The position numbers were made by a program, and so were the translations under genes. The notes under the pieces are model-generated. The model saw only the letters and a list, made by a program, of their open reading frames with translations, ran no database searches and had not been told where the DNA came from. A stretch of DNA of 64,000 nucleotides from Rahnella bonaserana (GTDB lineage: Bacteria > Pseudomonadota > Gammaproteobacteria > Enterobacterales > Enterobacteriaceae): assembly GCF_019049675.1 (NCBI RefSeq), contig NZ_JAFMOW010000065.1, positions 186,001 to 250,000 on the forward strand, read 5' to 3'. This document shows positions 26,351 through 34,214 of the stretch, piece by piece (position 1 is the stretch's first letter; each line of letters starts with the position of its first letter).

Positions 26351-26892
26351 TGAACATGAACCTGCAGAGATTTAAAATCTTATTCGCATCCGGCTGTGCA
26401 TTAGCGGTGATTTTGTTTTCAATTCAGGTAAGGGCGACAGATGTCGTGAATATCAACGTCACGGGGAATATCGTTGCAGCCCCCTGCACCGTCGATACTG
26501 GTTCGGTTAGCAGGACGGTAAATTTCGGGCAATTACTCGGAACGGAGTTACGTACTGCCGGCGCCGCTTCGGACTGGAAGCCCTTTGAGGTCAGACTGAA
26601 CAATTGCCCGGCAGCCACCGTCAGTGCAACCGCCACCTTTAGTGGCGCAGTTTATCCGGGCGATCCTACGCTTTTTCTCAACAGCGGTTCTGCTGCCAAT
26701 GTGGCGATTCAGGTGGTGGATGACGCCACAAAATCCAGCGTAAAAGGCAGTGGCAGTACCATGACGGTCGGTATTGACCCGGTTCAGCACAATGCCATTT
26801 TCGCCCTGGCCGGGCGGGTTATCGCCCCCACGGGCAGTGCCGGTTCCGGTGATATTAACGGGATGATGCAAATGACGTTTACTTATCAGTAA
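26350..26892 (+). CDS. Minor fimbrial subunit
   Basis: The 180-residue pilin-domain protein has a signal peptide ending VRA, then TDVVNINVTGNIVAAPCTVD with the donor strand and first Cys; the second Cys is in LNNCPAATVS. It ends MMQMTFTYQ with the usual terminal aromatic. Its start overlaps the adhesin stop by one base (TAATG), so translation is coupled. It is likely to be an adaptor or terminator subunit, or an alternative pilin. It is the last fimbrial gene of the operon. Confidence 0.88.
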   Translation: MNMNLQRFKILFASGCALAVILFSIQVRATDVVNINVTGNIVAAPCTVDTGSVSRTVNFGQLLGTELRTAGAASDWKPFEVRLNNCPAATVSATATFSGAVYPGDPTLFLNSGSAANVAIQVVDDATKSSVKGSGSTMTVGIDPVQHNAIFALAGRVIAPTGSAGSGDINGMMQMTFTYQ

Positions 26893-26975
26893 CGGTCCGA
26901 TCCCCCGGCAGGGTGCCCGATACGCAGAGAATTGTGCTAAATTTAAAAGAATTCTCTGTCACCCTGGCGCTTGCA

Positions 26976-27620
26976 ATGAAAGACCTCACGACGCTAAAAA
27001 GTGAACGCGATAAAAGCCTGCTCTATGCAACGGCTGAACTGTTTGAAAAACTCAGTCCGTTTCTGGAATTTAAAAAAGTTCCTGCACAGACACGCTTAGA
27101 TTTATTTAAAGACGGCACATCATATTGTTATTTCGTACGTAATGGCTGGTTCAGCATTCATCACAGCGCGGATCCTGTTTTACTAGGTACATTACAGCTG
27201 CCGGGTATTATCGGTATAGGCGGTGCCATACCGGAGTCTGCAGGTTTATATATTGAATCGAAGGTAGAATCAGAATTGGCGATTTCTACCGTTCCTGAAA
27301 TGCACGCGTTAATTAATGAACTTGATTTGTGGGAAATGTTATCCAAGCATATTTTCAGGATGACCGGCAGTATATTCACCAAGGGGGTGCTGCTCACCGG
27401 TAGTACATCTTATGAAATCATCCGTTTTCATCTGATTGAACTGATGAACGAACCCGAGGAAATTCGTCATACTACCGTTGCCGTAAACTATGTTCAGCAA
27501 AAGACACGTCTTTCCCGCAGCACTATCATGAAAATGCTCGCCCAGTTAAAACAAGGGGGGTATATCACACTGGAAAACGGCATTCTCAAAGAAGTGCGCA
27601 AACTGCCTCTCAAATACTGA
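26976..27620 (+). CDS. IprA-like winged-helix regulator, right copy
   Basis: This protein of about 214 residues is a paralogue of the regulator at 20325-20984. The C-terminal third lines up closely (SYEII..., RLSRSTIMKMLAQLKQGGY, ending VRKLPLKY). The N-terminal half again has the shape of a CRP-type sensor domain. The start is uncertain: I prefer the ATG at 26976 by comparison with the left copy, while a GTG at 26913 would add 21 residues. Neither has a strong ribosome site. It follows the last pilin gene in the same direction and may be the final operon gene. Confidence 0.8.
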   Translation: MKDLTTLKSERDKSLLYATAELFEKLSPFLEFKKVPAQTRLDLFKDGTSYCYFVRNGWFSIHHSADPVLLGTLQLPGIIGIGGAIPESAGLYIESKVESELAISTVPEMHALINELDLWEMLSKHIFRMTGSIFTKGVLLTGSTSYEIIRFHLIELMNEPEEIRHTTVAVNYVQQKTRLSRSTIMKMLAQLKQGGYITLENGILKEVRKLPLKY

Positions 27621-27628
27621 ACAGTCAG

Positions 27629-28192
27629 TCAGCCTCCCTTCACGTTATAACGGATCACCCGGCATGGATTGCCGCAGGCGACTGCGCCTGCAGGTACAGA
27701 GCGGGTTACCACGCTGCCAGCGCCAATCGTGCAGCCATCACCCAGCGTCACACCAGGCAAAATTATGCAACCGCCGCCAATCCAGACATCATTTCCGATA
27801 CTCACCGGCTTTGCGCTGCCAATATGTTCACGCCGTAAATCGATATCCAGCGGATGTTGTGCGGTATAAACCTGCACGTCTGGCCCGATAAAAACATTAT
27901 TTCCTATCGTGACCGGTGCACAATCGAGTAAAACAAAATTGAAATTAATGAAAACGTTATTGCCAAGCGTGGTATTAATGCCGTAGTCAATGCGCATGCC
28001 TTTTTCGAAATGAACATTGCTGCCAACCTCACCAAATATTGTTCTTATCAGCGCATCTTTTTCAGGCGCCTGGCGCGCACTCAGCGCATTAAATTCGTCC
28101 ACTTTATCGCGGGTCTGATAACGAATCTCACGTAACTCTTCATCATTAATATGGTAATCCAAACCCTGGATCATTTTCGTTAACTCACGCAT
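27629..28192 (-). CDS. Maltose/galactoside O-acetyltransferase-like enzyme
   Basis: Left-handed beta-helix acyltransferase of 187 residues, close to Maa/LacA/NodL. It transfers acetyl from acetyl-CoA to a sugar hydroxyl. The Maa head (DEELREIRYQTRDKVDEFNAL) precedes hexapeptide turns (IDYGINTTLGNNVFIN, VTIGNNVFIGPDVQVYT), the catalytic His in AQHPLD, and PVSIGNDVWIGGGCIILPG. GGAGTGG lies before the ATG. It converges on the right-hand regulator. The true acceptor sugar cannot be read from the sequence. Confidence 0.9.
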   Translation of the reverse strand: MRELTKMIQGLDYHINDEELREIRYQTRDKVDEFNALSARQAPEKDALIRTIFGEVGSNVHFEKGMRIDYGINTTLGNNVFINFNFVLLDCAPVTIGNNVFIGPDVQVYTAQHPLDIDLRREHIGSAKPVSIGNDVWIGGGCIILPGVTLGDGCTIGAGSVVTRSVPAGAVACGNPCRVIRYNVKGG

Positions 28193-28508
28193 TTACCACT
28201 CCCTGACCATACGGATATCCACAATGAACATCCGGTGAATTTACTGCCCGATATGACGCATTTTTTCCCGGATATGGGATTTCTTCCGATGAGTCATGAC
28301 GATATCCGCAAGTGTCCCGTGGAGTGAGGGAAGAAAAGGCACATATATACACCATCCTGCTGCGGCGGATTTTTTGTGATCGGGGTCACTCCGGAGAAGT
28401 GAACTACATTGCAGGGAAAATATTTTTACTTTTCAGTTTGCACTGAGTCCGGTCTGGCGTCAGGATTTAGCCTGATTTCCCATTGGCAGTGATAAAGGCT
28501 TACCGATA
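28193..28508. other. Intergenic region without a visible gene
   Basis: This 316-base space separates the acetyltransferase and the DUF2461 gene, which point away from each other, so it holds both promoters. I see a loose direct repeat (CCCGATATG / CCCGGATATG) near 28240-28275 but no gene, RNA or clear operator. Confidence 0.5.
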
Positions 28509-29222
28509 ATGACGACTCAGACACCTAAAACGCCGGTTGCGGCAGGGACAATTTTTAGCACCGCCGGTCTGCAATTTCTGAATAAACTCGCGCAGAACAA
28601 CACCCGTGACTGGTTTAAGGCTAATCAGGAAGAATACGAGGACACGCTGAGAACGCCCGCGTTGCGCTTTATCGAACAAATGCAGCCAGAGATTGTTGCC
28701 ATTTCTCCGAGACTGACTGCCGTCGCTAAGAAAGTTGGTGGCAGCCTGATGCGCCCGCAGCGCGACAGCCGGTTCAGCAAAGACAAAACGCCTTACAAAA
28801 CCAATGTCGGCATTCAGTTTCGTCATTTTCAGGGCAAGGACGTTCACGCTCCCGGCCTCTATCTGCACATCGCCGAAGACGGCTGTTTTATTGCAGCGGG
28901 GATCTGGCATCCGGAATCAAAAGCCTTAAACGCAATTCGCGCGTGCATTGATGAGAACCCGAATGCCTATCAAAAAGCCCTTAAGACATTGCACGATAAC
29001 GGGTTTGCGATGGATGGCGACAGCCTGATCCGTCCGCCAAGAGGCTACGACAAAAACCACCCGTTGTTAGCTGAATTAAAACGCAAAGATTATATCGCGA
29101 TCAAAAACATCGCCTTTGAAGATCTATGCAGGCCAGATGTTGTCGATTTTTGTGCAGAACAGTTCCGGCATTGCGCCCCGCTGATGGCCTATTTATGTTT
29201 CGCGCTGGAGCTCGATTTCTGA
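28509..29222 (+). CDS. DUF2461 (TIGR02453-type) protein
   Basis: The 237-residue cytoplasmic protein belongs to a widespread family of unknown biochemical function. The family core is easy to see: FSTAGLQFLNKLAQNNTRDWF near the start, then DSRFSKDKTPYKTNVGIQFRH, GLYLHIAEDGCFIAAGIWHPE, and KRKDYIAIKNI in the last third. AAGG is present about 10 bases before the ATG. It stands as the first of three same-direction genes. The family is found with sugar and lipid genes in varied contexts, which gives no firm role. Confidence 0.88.
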   Translation: MTTQTPKTPVAAGTIFSTAGLQFLNKLAQNNTRDWFKANQEEYEDTLRTPALRFIEQMQPEIVAISPRLTAVAKKVGGSLMRPQRDSRFSKDKTPYKTNVGIQFRHFQGKDVHAPGLYLHIAEDGCFIAAGIWHPESKALNAIRACIDENPNAYQKALKTLHDNGFAMDGDSLIRPPRGYDKNHPLLAELKRKDYIAIKNIAFEDLCRPDVVDFCAEQFRHCAPLMAYLCFALELDF

Positions 29223-29362
29223 AGCAGCAGGAAATAGAGTGATGCGCAGCGTAAGACATTTTCTGTCCTGGTCGTGAGGCCTTTGTGAAGGCTTCCGGTG
29301 ATGCCCTGTCGCTGGTATAAATAAACAACCGATACTGAAATGTGACCAGAAGGGAATTTGGT

Positions 29363-29992
29363 GTGACCGGACGCATTGACTACCAGATTGAAAAATACCA
29401 TTTTTCTGAAGCGGCAGAATCCCCTCGCCTTATCCAGCAATGGAAAGATGTGATTGCCGAATGTCAGGAAAATAAGGCGGGCGCAGCAGAGCGCCTGCGT
29501 ATCGCCCTGCTCAATGTGGACTATGTCACCAGCTTTGAGCTTCCTTTCCGGCTTTTGCTTACCCGCGCTCCCCAGCTCATCGACAGCGTGCGCGATGAAT
29601 TGCAGCTCAGTCAGAAAAATGTCCTGTTTAATGGCAAGCGCTTCGGCTGCGTTTACAGCCTCAAAATGGATCTGGGCGGGATACCCGATGAGTTTCAATA
29701 CCGTCTTACGACCCGGATCCGGCGCGTCGATGCGACCGGTACAACAGAAGCCACTTACCGGGAAATAGCGCAACAAACCAAGGTGCCACGCGACCGCCTG
29801 CTGTTAGCACTGGAAGCCGGGCTGGAGGTCAATCCGCTGGACGGGCTGTTCTGGTTTGGACTTCAGCGTATTGCCGCTGATGTTTTAAGGCTGAGAAAGA
29901 CGGGAATGGCGATAGCAACGGCTGAAGTCGAGGTATTTGATACGCTGACCGGGACGACAAGGCGCATTCCGGCGTACAGGCTGAAGGCGTAG
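29363..29992 (+). CDS. Hypothetical protein
   Basis: I do not recognise this protein of about 209 residues. I chose the GTG at 29363 because AGAAGGGA is 6-8 bases upstream; another GTG at 29342 would add seven residues. The sequence is soluble, with mixed helices (SPRLIQQWKDVIAECQENKAGAAERLRIALLNV), a short beta-rich centre (FGCVYSLKMDLGGIPDEFQYRL) and a helix-turn-helix-like stretch (TYREIAQQTKVPRDRLLLAL). It is 16 bases before the DUF1294 gene and probably shares its transcript. Confidence 0.6.
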   Translation: MTGRIDYQIEKYHFSEAAESPRLIQQWKDVIAECQENKAGAAERLRIALLNVDYVTSFELPFRLLLTRAPQLIDSVRDELQLSQKNVLFNGKRFGCVYSLKMDLGGIPDEFQYRLTTRIRRVDATGTTEATYREIAQQTKVPRDRLLLALEAGLEVNPLDGLFWFGLQRIAADVLRLRKTGMAIATAEVEVFDTLTGTTRRIPAYRLKA

Positions 29993-30008
29993 ATATGCAG
30001 TCAACACT

Positions 30009-30353
30009 ATGAATTTTAGAAATTTAAGTTATCTGTTGCTGATAGCCGCAGCGGCTGGCAGCGCCTGTTCCCCCCACCCTTTTGTGATGTGGTTTTTAAT
30101 CATTAATTTGTTAACACTGGTCTTCTACGGTGTAGACAAACGAGCCGCCTGTAACGCAACGAGCAGAGTTCCTGAATTCACCTTACTGCTGCTTGGTTTT
30201 GCCGGTGGCTGGATTGGAGCGATTTTTGGTCAGCAGCTTTTTCGACATAAAACGAAAAAACAGCCTTTTAGAACCTGGTTCGCCATCAGTGTGATATTAA
30301 ATCTGTTGATTGTGGCGGGTGCGGGCTGGCTGATGAGGGATTTGTTTCTTTGA
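30009..30353 (+). CDS. DUF1294 small membrane protein
   Basis: The 114-residue inner-membrane protein has three or four hydrophobic helices. The DUF1294 signature is clear: FYGVDKRAA, RVPEFTLLLLGFAGGWIGA, then GQQLFRHKTKKQPF. The function is unknown. In many genomes the domain is fused to, or follows, a cold-shock domain, but not here. It is the last gene of a possible three-gene run and ends directly beside the tRNA-Arg gene on the other strand. Confidence 0.88.
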   Translation: MNFRNLSYLLLIAAAAGSACSPHPFVMWFLIINLLTLVFYGVDKRAACNATSRVPEFTLLLLGFAGGWIGAIFGQQLFRHKTKKQPFRTWFAISVILNLLIVAGAGWLMRDLFL

Positions 30354-30355
30354 AA

Positions 30356-30432
30356 TGGTACGCCCTACAGGGCTCGAACCTGTGACCTACGGCTTAGAAG
30401 GCCGTTGCTCTATCCAACTGAGCTAAGGGCGC
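30356..30432 (-). tRNA. argU: tRNA-Arg (anticodon UCU)
   Basis: The 77-base gene folds as a full cloverleaf with encoded CCA. The minus strand begins GCGCCCTTAGCTCAG, the anticodon stem-loop reads CGGCCTTCTAAGCCG with anticodon TCT, and the T arm is GGTTCGAGCC. It decodes the rare AGA codon. E. coli argU, which has the same anticodon, also lies near folD and a fimbrial operon, and there it is a prophage attachment site. No integrase or repeat of the tRNA 3' end is visible here. Confidence 0.96.
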
Positions 30433-30578
30433 ATTGCTTGTCCCATTTGGGAGCGTTGCGGGTTCGGATTATACGGGCAGACCGGGACGAGTCAATGGCT
30501 TTCGAACTCTCTGCTTAATGCCTGAACAATTTGCAGATATTCCCGGACCGCCTTGCAACGTTATGTGACGGGTATCGG

Positions 30579-31490
30579 CTATTTTTCGGATTTCAGCGCG
30601 GCCGCGATAACACGGGCGGAAGCGTGATACGCCACACCTTCGTAAGCAGTCAGTTCCGGTTGCAGAGTTTGCACAATACCTTTTTTGCCAATGACGGCGG
30701 GCTGGCCGATATAAACACCCAGTTCTTCATCCCAGGCCGAAACCGGCCAGACGCTGTGCGCATCGGACAAAATCGCATCCACCAGTCGTACCGTCGCTGT
30801 GGCGATACCAAAACTGGTCCAGCCCTTCCCTTTCAGGATTTCCCAGCCACCGCCGCGTACGGCATCGTTCATTTTTGCCCAGTCAACGTCACGGTCGCCC
30901 GCCAGTTCTGCCACCGGGCGGCCGCCCAGCATGACGGTACTCCAGGCGACAAATTGTGATTCGCCATGTTCACCCATGACATAGCCGGTCACGCTTTTCG
31001 GATCGATGCCAAAGAACTCGCCGACCACGCGTTTCATACGCGCGGTATCCAGCGACGTGCCGGTGCCAAACACCTGCGTGTCCGGGAAGCCGCTGGTCTG
31101 CTGAATAATTTGGGTAATGACATCGCACGGGTTAGTGATGTTCAGGATAACGCCGCCGAAGCCGCTGGCAATCACGCGCGGGATCACGTCTCTTACGGCG
31201 GCGCGTGTCTCGGCGAGTTCTTCCAGACGATCTTCACGCAGTAAGGTTTTCGGGCCGACGGCGATGACCAGAACGTCGGCATCCTGTAGTTCGCTGTAAT
31301 CATTGGCGATGACCTGTACGCGGGAAGCGGTGAGCGATGCCATGTCACGCAACTCCAGCGCCTGACTGGTCGCTTTAGGTTCGTTCTCATCGAGCAAGAC
31401 AATCACGTCACACACCCCTTGTGTGACTAGAGAAAATGCAACGTCAGCGCCGACATGACCGGCACCGACAATCCCCACTTTGCGCGTCAT
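30579..31490 (-). CDS. L-2-hydroxyisocaproate dehydrogenase-like (LDH/MDH superfamily) enzyme
   Basis: NAD-dependent L-2-hydroxyacid dehydrogenase of 303 residues. The Rossmann glycine motif is GAGHVG, with Asp after strand 2 (VLLDENE) selecting NAD. NITNPCDVITQ, GTGTSLDTARMKR and the catalytic His175 in GEHGESQFVAWSTV follow. The GKGWTSFGIATA segment and overall pattern fit L-HicDH of lactic bacteria better than classical LDH. The substrate-specificity position in the mobile loop (GPKTLLREDR) is Leu, not the Gln of LDH or Arg of MDH, suggesting a bulky hydrophobic 2-oxoacid. A GGAAAGGAAC site precedes the ATG. This enzyme is unusual for this locus. Confidence 0.85.
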   Translation of the reverse strand: MTRKVGIVGAGHVGADVAFSLVTQGVCDVIVLLDENEPKATSQALELRDMASLTASRVQVIANDYSELQDADVLVIAVGPKTLLREDRLEELAETRAAVRDVIPRVIASGFGGVILNITNPCDVITQIIQQTSGFPDTQVFGTGTSLDTARMKRVVGEFFGIDPKSVTGYVMGEHGESQFVAWSTVMLGGRPVAELAGDRDVDWAKMNDAVRGGGWEILKGKGWTSFGIATATVRLVDAILSDAHSVWPVSAWDEELGVYIGQPAVIGKKGIVQTLQPELTAYEGVAYHASARVIAAALKSEK

Positions 31491-31686
31491 TTGTTCCTTT
31501 CCTTATGATTTAAAAAGAGTCATATCTAAAATAGACACTTTTTTCACCACTGTCGCAGGTTAAATTCTCGCCCGCTATTCTCACGTGTATAAACAAGTAA
31601 TTCGCATTCAACGCCTGACAGCGCCCGCCGCTTCTGACAAAATAGGCGTATCCCCTGCATTTATTAATTGATGGATTTATTCCCTG

Positions 31687-32559
31687 ATGGCAGCAAAGAT
31701 TATTGACGGTAAAACGATTGCGCAGCAAGTCAGAAGCGAAGTTGCAGCGCGTGTTCAACAACGACTGGCCGAAGGAAAACGTGCTCCGGGTCTGGCGGTA
31801 GTGCTGGTGGGTGAAAACCCGGCGTCACAAATTTATGTCGCCAGCAAGCGCCGTTCGTGTGAAGAAGTCGGGTTCATCTCGCGTTCTTACGATTTGCCTG
31901 CAACCACCACCGAAGGCGAGTTGCTGGATCTTATTGAAAAACTTAATAATGACACTGAAATCGACGGCATTCTTGTTCAGCTTCCGCTGCCTGCCGGTAT
32001 CGATAACATTAAAGTGCTGGAACGTATTCATCCGGACAAAGACGTGGATGGTTTCCATCCGTATAACGTTGGCCGTCTGTGCCAGCGTGCGCCCACGCTG
32101 CGCCCTTGTACGCCGCGTGGCATCGTGACACTGCTCGAACGTTACGGTATCGATACCTTCGGTCTGAACGCGGTGGTGATCGGCGCTTCCAACATTGTTG
32201 GCCGTCCGATGAGCATGGAATTACTGCTGGCCGGATGCACCACTACCGTGACGCACCGTTTCACCAAAAATTTGCGACATCATGTTGAGAATGCCGATCT
32301 GGTGGTGGTTGCGGTCGGTAAACCGGGCTTTATTCCCGGCGAATGGATTAAACCGGGCGCGATTGTCATTGATGTCGGTATTAACCGTCTGGAAAGTGGT
32401 AAAGTTGTCGGCGATGTGGAATATGATGCCGCCGCTGAGCGCGCTTCCTTTATCACACCGGTGCCGGGCGGCGTTGGCCCGATGACGGTCGCGACGCTGA
32501 TTCAGAATACCTTGCAGGCGTGCGAGGAATATCACGACATCAGCGCCAGTAAGCCTTAA
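31687..32559 (+). CDS. folD: Methylenetetrahydrofolate dehydrogenase/cyclohydrolase FolD
   Basis: Bifunctional cytosolic enzyme that interconverts 5,10-methylene-, methenyl- and 10-formyl-tetrahydrofolate, supplying formyl groups for purines and initiator tRNA. The 290-residue protein has the catalytic Lys in [13 protein letters not shown], the folate site QLPLPAGID and [14 protein letters not shown], and the NADP region [16 protein letters not shown]. It ends with [17 protein letters not shown]. The neighbours ybcJ and the nearby argU match E. coli. Confidence 0.98.
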   Translation: MAAKIIDGKTIAQQVRSEVAARVQQRLAEGKRAPGLAVVLVGENPASQIYVASKRRSCEEVGFISRSYDLPATTTEGELLDLIEKLNNDTEIDGILVQLPLPAGIDNIKVLERIHPDKDVDGFHPYNVGRLCQRAPTLRPCTPRGIVTLLERYGIDTFGLNAVVIGASNIVGRPMSMELLLAGCTTTVTHRFTKNLRHHVENADLVVVAVGKPGFIPGEWIKPGAIVIDVGINRLESGKVVGDVEYDAAAERASFITPVPGGVGPMTVATLIQNTLQACEEYHDISASKP

Positions 32560-32591
32560 ACAATTCGCACTACATAAAAAGTCAGGAACAC

Positions 32592-32810
32592 ATGGAAACT
32601 TTCTTTCTCGAAAAACACCCGCACGTAGAACTGTGCGATCTGCTCAAATTTATGGGCTGGTGTGACAGCGGCGGTACTGCGAAAGCAGTGATTGCTGAAG
32701 GTCAGGTTATGGTCAACGGCAAAGTCGAAACCCGTAAACGCTGCAAAATCGTTGCTGATATGAACGTTGAGTTCGCCAGCAACAAAGTCGTTGTTAAAGC
32801 GTCCGAGTAA
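32592..32810 (+). CDS. ybcJ: S4-like RNA-binding protein YbcJ
   Basis: The 72-residue protein with an S4-like alpha-L fold is expected to bind RNA. VELCDLLKFMGWCDSGGTAKAVIAEGQV is the S4 helical core, and VNGKVETRKRCKIV the basic binding face. It follows folD by 32 bases, as in E. coli, with AGGAACAC before the ATG, and the two probably share a transcript. The physiological RNA target is unknown. Confidence 0.95.
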   Translation: METFFLEKHPHVELCDLLKFMGWCDSGGTAKAVIAEGQVMVNGKVETRKRCKIVADMNVEFASNKVVVKASE

Positions 32811-32835
32811 ACTTTCTCAGATTCTTTATGATGAC

Positions 32836-32877
32836 AAAAAAGCCCTGCAAGCTTCACGCTGACAGGGCTTTTGTTTT
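32836..32877 (+). terminator. Terminator after ybcJ
   Basis: AAAAGCCCTG and CAGGGCTTTT pair across a 16-base loop and are followed by GTTTT. The flanking A-run may also serve the convergent gene. Confidence 0.85.
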
Positions 32878-32888
32878 GTGTACGCAGG

Positions 32889-33959
32889 CTATGGCACCTG
32901 AGTTACCCACAGTACCGGCCATTCTCCGCCGCTGCTATATCCGTCGCAGCTCGGTTCAGAAGCAAACGCCGCCAGACGGAAAGCTTTACCATCAAATACC
33001 CAGCGTGATGAAACACCACAATCCCCGACACCGCGCCCTTTGTCATAGGTCGAAAGTATGCCTGTTTTAGGGTCGAAATCGGCATTGATCAGTTCCGGCG
33101 ACTCGTCATCTTCGCCCAGTTTAAACGGCATGTTCAGCGCCAGATCTTCCATCTTATAAGGCGCCTGCCGGTTCACCAGAAAGCCAAGCGCGAACAGGTT
33201 ATACGCCCCCATATCGCAATTAACGGTCATCAGTGCTTTGTCGCTGCTCAATGCAAAAATATGCACTTCACGTTCCGAAGGATCCAGACTGCAGTCATTA
33301 TTCTCAATCGTGGTCGCCGCGTTTTGCGTGATGGCAGAAATTTCGGATTCAGTTAACGCCTGCGGTTCGCTGAAGCGCGGCAGTACCGGCGTGGCCGGTA
33401 TCGGCGGTACGGTATTTGCCGGTTTAGCTCCGCGGTTAATCCAGGCTGTTCTGGTACCCACACGCCCCTGCTGAGCATCAATCGCCAGCAACGCGGCTTT
33501 AATACCTTTCAGTGAAATTTCCGGTTTAACGGGCTGTGCAGGATCCGCTTTACCCGCCAGCGAAATTGCGCTGCCTTCGCGAATGGCAGCGATAAAATCA
33601 TTCACTACCAGACGATTGTTCGTGGAAAGATGTTTTTTACTGACATCCCATTCACGGTGATTAAAGCTCAGGGTTTTGCCGTTCATCTGCAGGCGGCTGG
33701 CAATCGGCGCATCGGCATTCTGTTCATCGCTGTTACGCTGATAATCAATGCTGACGGAGGATTTACCTTCCGGTCCGGCCTCACGGCTGATTTTCATGAC
33801 CAGTTCCTGGCCATCCTGAGAATTGCGCGCGACACAATGGTTAAGGTTGTCACAACTGACCTGCCAGTCGCTGTAAATGGCCTGTAACGGCTCAGCCTGC
33901 GTACTAAAAGCCAGCAGGGTAGTCAGCAGGCATAAAGGGGCGGTTATCCATCTGCACAT
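32889..33959 (-). CDS. DUF1176 secreted protein
   Basis: Exported protein of 356 residues from a family of unknown function. The signal peptide (MCRWITAPLCLLTTLLAFSTQA) is followed by EPLQAIYSDWQVSCDNLNHCVARN, the usual DUF1176 opening with a Cys pair. Later comes GRGVGDCGVSSRWVFDGKAFRL near the C-terminus. A proline-rich linker (PANTVPPIPATPVLPRF) separates the two halves. It is divergent from the next secreted protein gene, and the pair may share envelope-related regulation, though nothing specific is visible. Confidence 0.87.
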   Translation of the reverse strand: MCRWITAPLCLLTTLLAFSTQAEPLQAIYSDWQVSCDNLNHCVARNSQDGQELVMKISREAGPEGKSSVSIDYQRNSDEQNADAPIASRLQMNGKTLSFNHREWDVSKKHLSTNNRLVVNDFIAAIREGSAISLAGKADPAQPVKPEISLKGIKAALLAIDAQQGRVGTRTAWINRGAKPANTVPPIPATPVLPRFSEPQALTESEISAITQNAATTIENNDCSLDPSEREVHIFALSSDKALMTVNCDMGAYNLFALGFLVNRQAPYKMEDLALNMPFKLGEDDESPELINADFDPKTGILSTYDKGRGVGDCGVSSRWVFDGKAFRLAAFASEPSCDGYSSGGEWPVLWVTQVP

Positions 33960-34214
33960 TATGAGTTTCAGCTCTGTTTGGATTTATCTTTCTGATAATA
34001 GCGTAACACCCGCCAGCAGACTGCCAACAATGCAGCATTTTTTATTCGAAATAAGAAAGAGATAACCAGCCAGATCGTCCCTTAGCAGAGGATAATTTTT
34101 CGCCGGATATGAAATCACGTAATGGTGACGTAACGAAACATTCAGTACACTGGCAAAGCCAATAACGAAAAATAATGGCGTAAAGGATGACTTTCATTTC
34201 TCCGGGAGATTCAG

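Noticed and set aside
30356-30432. tRNA-Arg as a current phage or island attachment site
   Set aside because: No integrase and no repeated tRNA 3' end were seen on either side within the window.
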